The notes under the pieces were generated by a model. It was given only the letters and a program-made list of their open reading frames with translations, was not told the origin of the DNA and searched no databases. Shown one piece after another: positions 11,326 to 22,861 of a stretch of DNA of 64,000 nt. Location of the stretch: positions 54,925,776 through 54,989,775 of the forward strand of contig OY829326.1 of the NCBI GenBank assembly GCA_963691655.1. Direction: 5' to 3'. This stretch comes from Toxonevra muliebris. Lineage: Eukaryota > Arthropoda > Insecta > Diptera > Pallopteridae. Position numbers and translations under genes: made by a program. The number at the start of each line of letters is the position of its first letter. Within the stretch, counting starts at the first letter, position 1.

Positions 11326-12645
11326 CACTATGGGGCCAAATCCGTTTTTAGCAGGCCAAAATTCTGAAATTTGGCTCATTCGCTCATGGAGTCATTAGAA
11401 ATCACTATGTGAAAAATTATAACGATCAGGCTATTACCACGCCTACTTCCCATACAAATGAAACCGCGAAAAGGATATAACTTGGTACATATTACAGATA
11501 TGATCATGATATTTTGTGTACTTATAAACATTATTATTGCCATATATCATTGCAAATATGGGTTAGATTGGATTATTACCACGCCCACCTTTCATATATG
11601 CGAAATTTTTAAAACCTTATAACTTGGAACCCATTGTAGATATAGTGAAAAAATTACATATTCTGGTAAATAATAGCATAGCAATACATCAAGGTAAAAA
11701 TTATCATGATTGGAATGTTGTTACGCCTACCACTCATATATGTGAGACTTTAAAAATACATAATAAAAAAATAAAAATAAGATATCAGTATTTTGTAATT
11801 ATATTTATATGTATGAGAGGTACGCGTGATAATGATCCAATAGTTCTAATTTTTAGCACGACTTATGTTCAAGACAATATATATTAGCCGATGTAATTTA
11901 ATGATTATATCTATAATTGGTTCGAAATTATTGCATTTTCAAAATTTCACATACATTTATATTGGAGGTAGGCGTTGCAATTGTCCGATTAAAAAGTTTT
12001 TCATACAGAATCAATAAGGCTTTAGACTTACTCCGTATACCAATTTTTGTCTGACTACCATTTAAAATGGGTTAAATATAACACCTTGAATAACTACCTG
12101 TACTTTAACAAATGCTATGTGATGTTATATTTTCGCTTGTTATTAAAGCTGTGGCAAAAAGTTGCGAAACATTCATACCTTATTTTAAAGCAGATGCTTC
12201 ACATAATATGATGGTTTTTGTTTTCGCTTGGAGCAAATCGGAGCTTTTTTTCTCATCCATAAAAAAAAAATAAAATGATAAAAAAAAGTTATTATTTTTT
12301 CATCGCATTTTTAGGTATAAGAAAATGGTAAGTTCATTTTTGCCACATCCATTAATAGTGTAAAGTTTTCTCTTTATTATGAGACTAAAAATAAAGGTCT
12401 AGCTTTAGTATGGGCTGAGTTATTATACTTTATGTACAACACATTTTCAACAAAATTAAAACTATCGGCAAGATATTGCAACTTTCGACGGTCGCACAGC
12501 CAGATCCTTCACCTAATTAGAATATCCTGTGTATGGATTGTGATGAGGGATCTATGGAGAGTAAGCCCATATACTTTTGGATTCAAACCGAGATAATCGA
12601 TTTTTCGAATTTTGGCCACCTAGATTTTTCATAGGCCCCATAGTG
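11326..12645. mobile_element. Transib-type non-autonomous DNA transposon
   Basis: The element starts CACTATGGGGCC and ends with the exact inverse, GGCCCCATAGTG. Identity extends loosely inward: both ends contain GGCCAAAATTC. It is flanked on both sides by CAATG (11321-11325 and 12646-12650). A CACWATG-type terminus with a 5-bp target duplication is characteristic of the Transib superfamily. No transposase frame survives in the 1,320 bp. It encloses a 143-bp tandem array and possibly another MITE near 12149-12351. Confidence 0.7.
11431..11765. repeat. Tandem repeat of about 143 bp, two to three units, inside the Transib-type element
   Basis: TTACCACGCC or TTACGCC recurs at about 11433, 11576 and 11721. 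Each copy is followed by CCCATACAAATG or TCATATATG-like sequence, and the first two also by ATAACTTGG. It is the same family and period as 10139-10365. Confidence 0.65.
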
Positions 12646-13138
12646 CAATGTAAACTTTCATTTAGCTAACACAATATTGATTTGAGATTTTCATTTATAA
12701 TGATTCTCTGTTTTTAATGCACTGTTTTGCAAGTTAAATACTTTTGAAAAGTTCAATTGTGTCAATAATGAGACGCTTTCTTAAATCTGGAATTTTTTTC
12801 CAAATTCAATAGACTGGCTTTAAACCTGAGTTGTCATTACCAATGTTCAATTTTAAACATCAAGTACTTCATTTTTTTTCAATTTTCGCGCTTCTTCGCA
12901 GAAAGGGCAGAACAACGTTTGCCGAGTTAGCTAGAACTACTATATGACTCACATAAGGGAAACATTAAGCGTAAAACTTACTAGAGGAAAAGTGAAATAG
13001 AAAATTTCACAAACCCAAAACGAAGTCTCATTCTGCTTTGCATATTTGATCTTGTATGTGTGCGTAAGTTACAACTCTTCGTGCGTACTCGACTATATCA
13101 CTGTGGTCGGTAAGTAGCAGCCTCTAGTAAATTTTATG

Positions 13139-13245
13139 CTTCATTACATGTTCCATGCCTAAGGCAAAGTAATTTGTCATGAAAAGGAATAGAAAATTGC
13201 TTAGGCAGAAACACTTCACCACCACCCTTTTTACTTCCTCTTGCG
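13139..13245 (+). repeat. Dispersed repeat family, copy 3
   Basis: A diverged relative of 6982-7152: TGTTCCATGCCTAAGGCAAAG, TTGTCATGAAAAGGAA, then CACCACCACCCTT. Confidence 0.45.
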
Positions 13246-13488
13246 GATGCTATATGCAGTCATATATGAGCATGATTGGTAAGCGGCACCCAAGCTTATC
13301 AAAGGATTTTCCAGAAAAATATTTCCCTTCCCTAATTTAATTGAAGTTACTGAAATTTAAAATCACGTATGTCAAACATTTCAAGGGGGTAACCGTTCGA
13401 AACGACAATAAATTTTTCGAAACAAATAATTTTTAAACTTTAAGTGGGACTGGAAATGTACGACTTGTATAACCCCAATCATGGCAGC

Positions 13489-14690
13489 GTTTTTTTTTTT
13501 TTTTTTTTTTTTTGAGAAGAGAAGAGATGGTAAATATAAGATGGCGAACACTTTTTAACTCCTCCCTCGTTTTCACATTTCCCCTTTTTTATGTGGGAAC
13601 TGCAAAAGAAGTGTTCAGCACTTAGACAAGTTTTACGTCTATTAAACTATATCTTGTGTTCTCTTTTGCTGTTGCTTGAATCTACCGGATTTATTAATAA
13701 ATCTAAGTTGATCTTGCGGTGTCAAAGAGCTCAGGATTTCATCTCTCAGTATTTCAATGAGATGAACACCTGACACCTCCTGTACGACAGAAAGCGAATC
13801 AGAAACCGGTCTTCCGTCCCTTCACATATTTCCTCCGAACCACAGGTAATACAGAATGCATTAGCTCCCAGATCAATCATATCCAAAGAGAAGCGTATAA
13901 TTCCACCAGCTGCCTACAGCTCTTTCTATTAAGTGATAACAGAAAGTCTGTAGGATGCTTAGAGATAACAGATAGCATGATCTTTGCCTATCTACAGCCC
14001 CTCTGTTCTTCCCATTTACGATTGTCGGTCAAAACCAACTCATTATTGATGGTCTTGACGGCCGTATATGACAAAAAGATTAAGGGTTCTGGGCCCAAGA
14101 ACCAATAGTTGGCGAATTCTTTCTGGCCAGAGTTTACATTTCAACAACATATCACCAACAGGATATTATGTTTCCCAACACAATCAAGCCTGGATTTAAA
14201 ATGGATAACCAGTTTAGATGTGGTTAGAGGATTAAGCAAGGATTTAACCGTAGCCTGACTGCCACCAAATGTAACCCAAGAGAGAAGTGAATTTGCACTC
14301 CAACATTTTCAATGAAGACCCCAGAAACCGAAACGTATTCTTTTTTAGAGCCGTCAATGAAAATGCGCTTACATTCAACTTCAGGTCCAGAGCCCGGTAA
14401 AAACCAAGTTTAGGGCTCTGGAATTCGTATTGTATAGCGCTATTTTAAAACTAAAATTGTTGGCATTCTATCGGATGGCATTGCTAGAATTGTCAGGTCC
14501 AAATCTTCAACAATGTCACCAAAGACCCAGAAAGGATCACACCAAAATCCATTACCTTTAAGTCTACTGCTGGCTTTGATAGTCTCTTCTTTAGCTAAAA
14601 TATCAAGGGGTGGTAAATGCAAGAATAGGCCAGGTGTTGTCGGAAAAGCTACCGTACAACAAAAAAATGCTGTTGTGTTGGGGGTTATAA
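13489..14690 (-). mobile_element. Non-LTR retrotransposon relic with poly(A) tail: connection region and RNase H
   Basis: On the minus strand, about 14650-14440 encodes LHLPPLDILAKEETIKASSR followed by EDLDLTILAMPSDRMPTIL, typical of the region between the RT thumb and RNase H in non-LTR elements. Next, RIFIDGSKKE and SVSGVF mark the start of RNase H (IDGS carries the first catalytic Asp). The rest of RNase H is broken by stops. The run of about 23 T at 13491-13513 is the poly(A) tail in coding orientation, fixing the 3' end. The 5' part is missing. Confidence 0.7.
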
Positions 14691-15130
14691 AATCAATCCA
14701 CTCTGCTTCTCCTTTTATAAATTTATCCGGTTCTAACGCGCCATTTTCCAGTGAAAAATTCTTCTCATTTTACTTACCTTCTAGGTATCGTATAATAAAA
14801 AGTTAGAAGACATATTTTTATTAAAAAAATCGAAACTTTGAGAGGCGGCATTATCATGCTCTTCTGCAACAGGCTAGAGAATGTAGTATATTACCTCTTA
14901 CGTTGCACTGTTCCATTTTGCAAGTTTGTTTTTTTTTTTTTAAAAGTCACGACACATAAAGGAATCAATTTTCAATTACTAATTACAGGTAATGGCAAGA
15001 TACTTTATACAATTTTGTTGAAAATGGTAGTGGCGTTACAGATTATTTAAAAACCTGGACAAACTACAGTTAAATTCTTAAGTACACGAGCAATTTATTT
15101 AAAATTATATATATGTAGTTTGACTACCAT

Positions 15131-18100
15131 TTAATAGATTCTCTGATCTTCCGCCCTTCGAATACCATATATAAGACCAACTTGCATCAAATTCCATGCT
15201 ATGTAATTGTGAGTAAAGTAAAAAAGGTAAAGCATGTGTGGAATGAATGAATTTATTAAAACTAAAAAAAAAACAAAAATTTATTTATTACTTACTTAGA
15301 TTTAGAGCAATAAAAATATATGCAGCCGATTCGACATTTTCTATTCCCAAAATCAATATATCAGCAACACAAAACCATATGGCACGAAGTTCACTAAGAA
15401 TTATGTAATAACATAAAGGTAATGTGTTGTCCTATAATAGAATGAAATTTAATTAGTACAATTGTTGTTTTTGCAGCTTTAATAGATAACACAGTGTGAC
15501 AAAAAACAAAAATTTTAATATACTTTTTCCGAGGTTTACATCTGTCGTAGGTCTAGTCAAACAGAAAAAAAAACAGCATACTCAGAATTTTCAATTGACC
15601 CTCAAAATCTGGACTTAGGGCCGAAAAACCCATTTTCGATAGTTGCAGGCATATACTTGCCCGTAACCTTATTTTTATTTATTCCAGGAGAAAGTTTTTA
15701 TACCATATTCTATTTAAAAGAAGATAATTAGCTGCTTTCAGCAATATATAAAATGTTAATATATCTTAAGGAATACCGGAGTTAGAGAGCAAAACACAAG
15801 GAAAATCGAAAACAATTTTACATTTTTCATTTTTAATGGCGTCTTAGACGACTATTTTGTTTACCAGTGTGTATATCAGAGTATATGAAAATAAACTGCA
15901 TTCAATTCTGTTTCCAACTAGCAATAAATTTTCAAAATCCATTGAGGCGTGGCTAACTTCTTTAACTCTTTCATTTGAATACCTAAAAAATTTCTATACG
16001 TAGAATGTAAGTACTTATTTGTATACGAGTATTAGGTTAGGTTAGGTTAGAGTGGTTGTCCTATGATAATAGGACCTACTTAGGCCAACAAGGCCAGTTG
16101 TAATATCTCGTGGCTTATCCACAATTCCCTAATCTTACAATGAACTTTGTGGTTCTCTAAACTGTAGAATCCCTGATGCCAGCAGATTCACAGTAAGCTG
16201 GATAACTTAAGTAGAGTCGAAAAATTTTGTGGTTTTAATAAACCTATCTAAATCTCTGATGTCAGCAGATTCGAGGTCAGCAAGATTGCTGTAGAAGGGT
16301 TGACCTAAAGATTTTAGTCTACATATGGCAAGCGCTGGACAGTTACAAAGAAAGTGGAGAGTAGTTTCCTCCTCTTCCTCGTCGTAGCCCCAATCTGCTG
16401 GCATGTCTGCGAAGCTAGAGAATTTGACTTTTTTGAGCTGTAGGAGGGCCAAATTAGTTTTGTGTGAGAGCACGTGTACATTTCTCTCCACCTTTTGTTA
16501 GCTATGCTAATCATTTGGCGATATATGCTCAGTTTGCAGGTTGCCACATGTCACTATGACCTGGTACCCAATACAGGTGTACCTTGAAATGCTCAGATTT
16601 CTTATTTAGAGATAGTAGGCATTTGGAGACTACTTTGGAGGTACACTCAGAAAAAAACATCCCAAATAATCATGAAAAACGTCCCATTACTTTTTATAGC
16701 ACTAAATTAATAGTGTTACAGCATGAAATCAATAGGACTGTACTATGGAATCAATAGTATATACCATAATATGGCTATATTATATCAAAAATCATAGTCT
16801 AAAAACTATTAAAATTATGGGAAAATACCATTGACCAAATCCTATTGAAATAATAGGATTTTCATATTGATTCCACGAGATTTTTTTCTGAGTGTAGTAA
16901 TTAAACAATTAAGTGATTTAATGGCCAGCCAGTCAGCTACTTCTTTAATCGCCGTTACCTCTGCTTGAAACACGCTGCAATGGTTCGGAACGCGAAAAGA
17001 TTTTTGAATCTCCAGACTATTTTCAAAGATACCTCCTCCCACCATACCGTCCAGTTTGGAGCCATCCGTATAGAACTGAATGAATTTACCAAGCTGAACT
17101 GACCCCTCCACCCATTCCTATCTGGTGGGAATATGCGTAACAAATTTATTATCAAAAGACGGCTTAGCGAGAGTGTAGTCGATATTTTTGAGAATTGAGC
17201 TACTCGTATCTGGTAATATACTAGAATGTCCGTAGCTAGAGTTGGTCCATGGTGAGACTATGTTTAATACGAGTATTACTCCACCTATTTAAAAATACAA
17301 AACAGCAGCTTCAAAATACCACACATGGATTTTTTCCAGTATATGGTAATTGAAGTCGAATATCTCAGTCAAACCTCAATAGGTTTTGAAAATTTATAAC
17401 TCGTTGGAAACAGAATTGAATGCAGTTTATTTATTTAAACCTTTATATATACACTGGCAAACAAATTAGTCGTTTAAAACGCCATTCAAAATGAAAATAT
17501 ATAAAAAAAAAAATGAAATGTTCTTTATATTTTGCCCTCTAGCTCTGGTATTTCGTAAGATATATTACCAATTTACATATCATTGTAAGCAATTAGGTGT
17601 CCTCTTTTGAATATAATATAAAAACTTACTCTTCGGTTAAATAAAAATTAAGTTACAGGCAAGTATATGTTTTAACCTATCAAAAATGGGTTTTTCGGCC
17701 CTAAGTCCAGATTTTGATTGTCAATTCAAAATTCTGAGTATGCAGTTTTTATCTGCTTCACTATACCTATAATTTGAGCTATGTCTCGAGGAAAGTATAT
17801 TTTCACTGTCACACAGTGTAATTACACAGACACAAAAAAAATGTTTTTTCGAGTCCGGGAGCCTGACAATATGTTTTTGGGGTCGTTGAATCCGAATCCG
17901 AGGTCCGAAAAATCCCAGCATGTCACGTTTTCGACTTAGCTTAGATAACAAGGTATTTTACAGTTTGTGTAGAAAAGCTGGCCTGCTGGTGTTTTTTAGA
18001 CCACATATTCGGATTCAGTGACCCCAAAAAATATAATAAGCATGGTCTTACCCCAGGGCTCGTTGAAAAACTTTATGTTTTTTTTTTTGAAGTTATGTCA

Positions 18101-18944
18101 GAACCAGGGTTCTGACGTGCTGGGGTTTTTGGACCTCGAATTCGGATTCAGCTTTCCTAAAAACGTATAGTAAACATGCTCTGATCTCCAAACTCGAAAA
18201 AAAAAAAATTTTTTTTTTTGGGTGGCTAACACAGCCAAAATAAATTTATCATAACTCATCAATAATGGATTAGATTATTTTGACTTAAAATAAATAGTCT
18301 ATAGAAGCTAAACTATTCAACAATTATTGCCCTCTTGTCTTTTTTGAATGTTTCACTCTCCTCTCCCCTCTTCAGTTCGAAATTAAGTTTGCTTCACAGC
18401 ATTTATGCTATTACATTTTACACAGATCTACCGAGTTGTAATCATTAACATCGATATATTATTCATTCATTCAATCACACTTTTCAAAAGTACTTTTCAA
18501 ATTTTTGAGGTTTTTGAAGAAACATGAAGTGTTTACAGTTAACTTGGTATTCTATTAGTTATATTCTAATGAGTAATATATTTTCAATTACAAAAATTTA
18601 AGATGACATTAGTTTCGACTTCGTATTGACAGCTACATACCGTAAACTGCAATGTTATAAACGCCCATACAGCAAAAACTATAAGTAAAATGTTCACTAT
18701 GAATTTCAACCAAACAGTCCATTGATGCCAACAGAAAAATGGTAGAAGTATATAGCTTTCTTGAGCAAAACAAAAAATACAAATAAAATATAATTATAAT
18801 AAATTGATGTCTACACAATATTTACCATCGAACTTGTTTGAAAGTGTCTGACGACAGGCAATTCTCCGTTAATAATTGGAATATGTCCCCTATGGGTGAG
18901 TACAAAGACAAACATAACGGTAAAAAGATTTGCCATCTAGTCAT
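15131..18944 (-). CDS. Gene A: four-exon small multi-pass membrane protein, tandem family member 1
   Basis: The coding exons read 18944-18826, 18755-18641, 15431-15296 and 15198-15131 (stop TAA), giving 145 residues. All introns use GT donors (GTAAAT, GTATGT, GTAAGT) and AG acceptors, with phases 2, 0 and 1. Exon 1 begins MTRWQIF and contains PIGDIF. Exon 2 contains LPFFCWHQWTVWLK, the most conserved block of the family. Exon 3 starts DNTLPLCYY, and exon 4 is WNLMQVG with a charged tail. Hydrophobic stretches at about residues 5-22, 55-77, 85-105 and 113-132 suggest four membrane passes. Intron 2 is about 3.2 kb because of nested transposons; those of B and C are under 100 nt. The start was chosen because the upstream in-frame ATG at 19022 lies in sequence that is closed by stops in B and C. 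I do not recognise the family, and no function is assigned. Confidence 0.78.
16035..17266 (-). mobile_element. Non-LTR retrotransposon relic with RNase H and (TTAGG)-like tail
   Basis: A 12-bp target duplication, ATACGAGTATTA, flanks the element at 16023-16034 and 17267-17278. On the minus strand, 17111-16905 encodes FIQFYTDGSKLDGMVGGGIF and NHCSVFQAEVTAI, the RNase H start with catalytic D (YTDGSK) and E (QAEV). After an inserted MITE, 16491-16207 encodes the C-terminus, which includes HFLCNCPA. The 3' end is GGTTAGGTTAGGTTA on the plus strand, a short TAACC-type tail in coding sense. RT and endonuclease are lost by 5' truncation. It sits between the arms of the 15490-17818 element. Confidence 0.75.
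16644..16894. mobile_element. TA-flanked MITE with CACTCAGAAAAAAA ends
   Basis: Perfect inverted ends, CACTCAGAAAAAAA and TTTTTTTCTGAGTG, are flanked by TA (16642-16643 and 16895-16896), which fits a Tc1/mariner-type MITE of 251 bp. The interior is AT-rich and without coding capacity. It splits the RNase H and C-terminal parts of the surrounding non-LTR relic, so it is the youngest layer of this nest. Confidence 0.75.
17827..18215. repeat. Three-copy repeat, one inverted, upstream end of intron 2 of gene A
   Basis: An ATTCGGATTCAG-type motif next to GACCCCAAAAA recurs at about 17980-18045 and, more diverged, at 18103-18190. It appears inverted at 17838-17925 (GTCGTTGAATCCGAATCCGA). Each copy spans about 80-90 nt and carries a GCTGG(G/T)(A/G)TTTTT-type start. 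No terminal duplication was found. Confidence 0.55.
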
Positions 18945-19009
18945 TTTAATACTTTTAGTTTTCTCTTTTCCTGAACCAAATTTGTAAACACAAAAATGTA
19001 AATAAACTA

Positions 19010-19072
19010 TTTTATTTTTCATAAAGTTTTTATTATTATGAAAATAAAAGCAAAAATTACTTGAATACTGGA
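19010..19072 (-). promoter_or_regulatory. Conserved upstream block of gene A
   Basis: TATTATGAAAATAAAAGCAA followed by ACTTGAATACTGG on the plus strand is shared with the regions upstream of B, C and D. It lies about 70-130 nt before the ATG, where a core promoter or 5' leader would be. It could also be shared only because the genes duplicated recently. The next base begins a transposon insertion. Confidence 0.45.
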
Positions 19073-19073
19073 A

Positions 19074-20262
19074 CCCAACAAACCAGAATGAATTCGTTTC
19101 GAATTAGAAACGAATTCGTTGTGACGAAAAAATGTCTCGAAAACGTATATCGTTTTCTTGGAGAATTGCCTCTTCATTAACGAATTTGTTTTTGATTTCG
19201 TTTATAAATTCATCCCGAACTCGAGAATTCCTTCGTAAACATTAGCAAATCATTCGCGAAACATTTTTTGAAGTGAAACTTCTTTTCTCTTGTCCTAGAG
19301 TAAAACCAACCGGATGTGACGTCGCACGTAAGTTTGCAATGCGACATAATTTTGTCGAGCAATGTGCATGAGGGGCTAAATATCAATATTCCGTAACTGA
19401 ATTCAAGATAGTATATAGTAGTATAGTAGTATATATAAAAAAAACGATTCATAAATAGTTTTAATTCAATATAACATATTAATTACACACACACACACGC
19501 TTATGGCAGAAAGAACAACGTGTAGCGTCACCATCTTAAAGTTTATGGCAGTTATACATTTCACACACAGATGGCGCAAATGTCCAAGGAATTACATGAA
19601 GATGTCGCACACAAAAAAGAGTTCGCTACAATTGTCATCCACATTACCGGTACAGAGTTGCAATTTTTGTTCTAGAATTAATTCCAAAAAAAAATAAATA
19701 AATTAGTTGTGTATTAACGAACACAAGGCAGTAGTGAAACTTCTTGTGAACTAAACGAAACACAAGCAAATGAAATTAAAAAATACAAGTCAATGAAGTA
19801 AAAAATTTAGCGATTGAAAAATTTCATTTGCTTGTTATTTGCTTGTGTTTCGTTTAGTTCACAAGAAGTTTCACTTCAGCCTTGTGTTCGTTAATACACA
19901 ATTTAGTTTTTTTTTATTTTATAACAAACTTACTTCAAATAGCAAAAGCTATTTTAACAGTTAGTAGGAAGAAGAAATATTTTCTTCTTCTGTCAAGTTA
20001 CTTGCAGTTTCATGTTTTCTAAACTTTAATTTAGTTATTCTCTTCAAACAAATTTTTATTTTGAGTTATTGATTTCATCTTTTCTGCTTTTTCTATAACG
20101 AATTGTTAAATATCGAATACTCGATCATTTTTTATACTCGTTGAGAAGCTACTAAAACGAACTCATTTCGAAGGCTATAGCGAAAACTCGTTACCGGATT
20201 CATTAATTTTAAATTCGTTTCGAATGCTAAAATAATGGCATTCATTTCATTGGTTTGTTGGG
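19074..20262. mobile_element. DNA transposon with CCCAACAAAC ends, copy 1
   Basis: The ends CCCAACAAACCA and TGGTTTGTTGGG are inverted and flanked by AA. Further inward, both ends contain the CGAATTCGTTTCGAAT theme. It shares termini with 24886-26139. It carries no recognisable coding sequence and encloses a smaller fold-back (19707-19901). It inserted immediately upstream of the conserved block of gene A. Confidence 0.65.
19707..19901. repeat. Fold-back (long hairpin) nested in copy 1
   Basis: Arms of about 75 nt begin TTGTGTATTAACGAACACAA and contain GAACTAAACGAAACACAAGC. They are inverted across a loop of about 40 nt, and the pairing is nearly perfect. It could be a separate MITE inserted in the larger element. 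A flanking TTAG/TTTAG duplication is possible but unclear. Confidence 0.65.
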
Positions 20263-20582
20263 AATTTATATCTGTGGAAAATTATTAAAATAATGACCAA
20301 GTTCCCTCTAAAATATACTATCCACAATTTCGGTGTAGGTATAGGTTTCTACTGAAACACCCCAAGCCTTAATTATAATAGCACGTCATGGCAGTTGCAG
20401 TGGTAGAAAAAAGAAATCAGCTGTTCACTGTCAGGAACTTTAGAAATGGATCTAGTCAGAGCAGCTATGTAAACTGTCACTACTTTACTGACATGATGCA
20501 CTATTGTAATTTAGGTTTAAAACTCTCAAAATCTCTTCCCCTACCTAACTAAGTGGGTGCTCTTCACTTAAACCTACTAACG

Positions 20583-21530
20583 AAAAGAGAAGGTTACAGG
20601 TTGTCAAGCAATATTCTTCAAAAAAGACAAAATTTACTTACCTTTACCGACAGTGAAGCTGATATCAATGCTTTAGAGCAGTGATGGGCACACACATATT
20701 ATCACATATTGCGATTGTGTGTGAAGGAGGGGAAAACGAAGTTCAAGTTGACGTTCTCTCTCTTAATTTGCAGAAAATTACGCAGCGAAGTGCTGATTTG
20801 CCTCGCCGAAATGAGAACAAAACAACAGCCGAACGTCCACGATAGAGAGCCCTACGAAAAGCTTATAATGTACGTATGTCGACGTCGCGTATTATGGGAA
20901 TTAAAAATGTGCCCATCGCTATTTTAGAGAGATCAGCAATATCTACTAAACTGATGATTCAATATAAGAAATACCTTGTCTAAGTCACGGACTGAACATT
21001 ACTTTTATATTCATAAAATCTTCTGCAGATTTGAAAACTTGTTCCGAAGTATTTGAGAAAATATTTCAGAGCACCAATTCAGATTTCGCTGTCAACATGG
21101 AATACCTGAACAATGCCACAGAATTATAAATACTATAAGGGAAGGACTGGAAAAGGGAAAGCAAGCCTTTGATCGCGTATGGCTACCCAGCCTCTTAAAT
21201 AAAATTAAAAAACTGGTCCCAGCGCCGTATTACCTTTTTTTTTAAATCGTATCTTATAGACATTTTTGTGTAAAAAACGCGATACGAACTGAGAATGGTT
21301 CTAGGACCAGTTCTTAACCAGTTACACAATATACCATATACCTCAGATATGCATACCTAACAGTAACAGTAAATTAACAGTTGCTACTTATACAGATAAT
21401 ACCGCGATAAATGCATCTAACAATTCTGCGACAAAAGCCTCTGAAAGCGTGCAAAGTTAACTGACCAAAATGGAGCAATGATTAAACAATTGGAACATGC
21501 AGATCAACAGTGAAAAGTCGGCGCGTGTCA
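20583..21530 (+). mobile_element. Jockey-clade non-LTR retrotransposon relic (RT domain)
   Basis: The plus strand encodes, across several frame breaks, FRCQHG(I/T)PEQCHRIIN, REGLEKGK, QAFDRVWLPSLLNKIKKLVP, a VLGPVLNQL remnant, a YTDNTA remnant of the RT catalytic YADDTA motif, and NWNMQINSEKSA. These are in the order of a Jockey-clade RT. The Asp-Asp catalytic pair is altered and stops are frequent, so it is inactive. A hAT MITE interrupts the 5' part. A second fragment of the same region lies at 24475-24720. Confidence 0.8.
20679..20921. mobile_element. hAT-type MITE with CAGTGATGGGCACA ends
   Basis: The left end, CAGTGATGGGCACA, matches the inverted right end (TAGCGATGGGCACA) at 12 of 14 positions. 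The flanks CTTTAGAG and TTTTAGAG (20671-20678 and 20922-20929) match at 7 of 8, a hAT-type 8-bp duplication. The 243-bp element interrupts the Jockey relic, whose uninterrupted relative at 24475-24720 lacks it. Confidence 0.7.
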
Positions 21531-21544
21531 TTAAAGAGGTTTAT

Positions 21545-22600
21545 GTAGTTGTACCGCGACCTATAAGATCTATTGTACGTCCCTCTTCCCTACCTAGTCT
21601 GTTTTGCCTAGAGTGCCTCATCCAGTACAGTCTCTCTCAAGAATTTGAGAATTGCGCCCGGATCTATGGATTCTTTTGTGGATCAGTGCTCCACACTGAG
21701 CTAAGATATGTTCTCATGATTCAACTTCCTCATTACAAGACCTACATATTGAGCTTTCCTCAACTCCTATTTTGCAAAGGTGTTCTCTAAGCCCGCAGTG
21801 CCCAGTCAGAATACCAGCTAATATACGCAGTCTGTTTTTGTTGAGACCAATGCAGAATGCGTATCTATTCTTGTTATAGTTACCTAGAAGCGTTTTGGAT
21901 TGCCTCAGTCCCGGAAGATTGTTAAAGAGTTCTTGCCTCTTGTTCTTCTCTTCCTGCCTGAGTAATTCCTTGATTACGCTATCTCCTATTCCACAAAAGG
22001 GTTCAGGTCCCACGAAAGTGGTCGCTGCCCCAAGCAAGCTCGTCTGCCTGCTCATTACCCTCTATTCCTAAGTGTACAAGGACCCAACATAGAGCGAATT
22101 TATTGTCCTTGCCCAGTTGATTGAGCTTGCTCAAACAGTCCCACACCAGTTAAGAGGAGATCTCAAAGGAGCATAATAATCGAATTGCTGCCTGGCTATT
22201 CGACATAGCAGCGATATCTTGTCGTTTGTACTTCCTGTCCAGGTTGAATTGCACTCATATATCGATTACGTGAATTCCAGCTTGAAATATGCTAGTATAG
22301 AGTGTCTGAGTGTTTGAATCTTGGCCCAAATACTACTGCCCCTGTTCCATCCTCGGCTCGTGACCCATCTGTATACCACTTAATCGTGTGTTCTTTGAGT
22401 GTGTAGTTATGTTCTACACTCTCCCCTTCATTCTTACTACTAAGTTTTGCAACAAAGTATTTCTCAAAACTATACTGTTTGTCCATTCTATCCTGGGGAC
22501 AGTCCAAGAGATAGTGTCTTTCGTCGGGTTATCTCGGTTTTCAGGCCTCGTTCACACTAAGGAAAAGGGACTGCCCAAATTTAACACTTAATGGTACTAG
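21545..22600 (-). mobile_element. Non-LTR retrotransposon relic: RNase H and C-terminal domain
   Basis: The minus strand encodes an RNase H domain: IKWYTDGSRAEDGTGAVVFG at about 22375, MSNSQAAI at about 22200 and HLGIEGNEQADELA at about 22030-22070. A C-terminal region follows, with ILTGHCGLREHL and CRSCNEEVES then EHILAQC, resembling a CCHC-type zinc motif. An internal stop after HVIDI and frame breaks near 22150 and 22060 make it a pseudogene. It faces the Jockey relic on its left. The element's RT part is missing. Confidence 0.75.
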
Positions 22601-22861
22601 AATACCAAAATCAGATGGAAAACACACACTAAAGCTAAACAACAGCAACTTAAAATAAAAACTCGAAAGCTTGACTCGCTGCTCAACCCAAAATCCGAAC
22701 TCAGTCTGGAGAACATATGCGCTTAAACAAAGCTATTTTGAAACAAATGTAAACCTGTGGAGTGCAGATTTAGGAAACAGCAAGCCACACCAACATAAAT
22801 GTACTTCAGAGATATCAATCCAAAGCCAATGATTGCTAACATTCCTTGGTTTGTCTCTCGA

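Larger units (their letters stand above)
15490..17818. mobile_element. Long inverted-repeat DNA transposon (TAA duplication) in intron 2 of gene A
   Basis: The termini are CACAGTGTGACA on the left and TGTCACACAGTG on the right, both flanked by TAA (15487-15489 and 17819-17821). Inverted arms of roughly 380 nt, obvious by eye, run 15571-15947 against 17374-17748; landmarks are GGGCCGAAAAACCCATTT and CTGCATTCAATTCTGTTTCC. A 3-bp TWA-type duplication points to PIF/Harbinger, but a CACAGTG-like end is also Transib-like. The central spacer holds a later non-LTR insertion. No transposase is visible. Confidence 0.65.

Noticed and set aside
12149..12351. CTGTGGCAAAAA...TTTTTGCCACAT as a MITE
   Set aside because: Inverted ends are present but short, and no exact target duplication could be fixed; left as a possible nested insertion in the Transib-type element.
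16033..16049. GGTTAGGTTAGGTTAG as a telomeric (TTAGG)n remnant
   Set aside because: An exact 12-bp duplication places it at the 3' end of a non-LTR element, and flies do not use TTAGG telomeres.
18822..19022. Upstream ATG at 19022 as the start of gene A (and 34102 for gene D)
   Set aside because: The corresponding upstream sequence in B and C contains stops, whereas the M(N/T/G)R start and splice distance of 119 nt are the same in all four.
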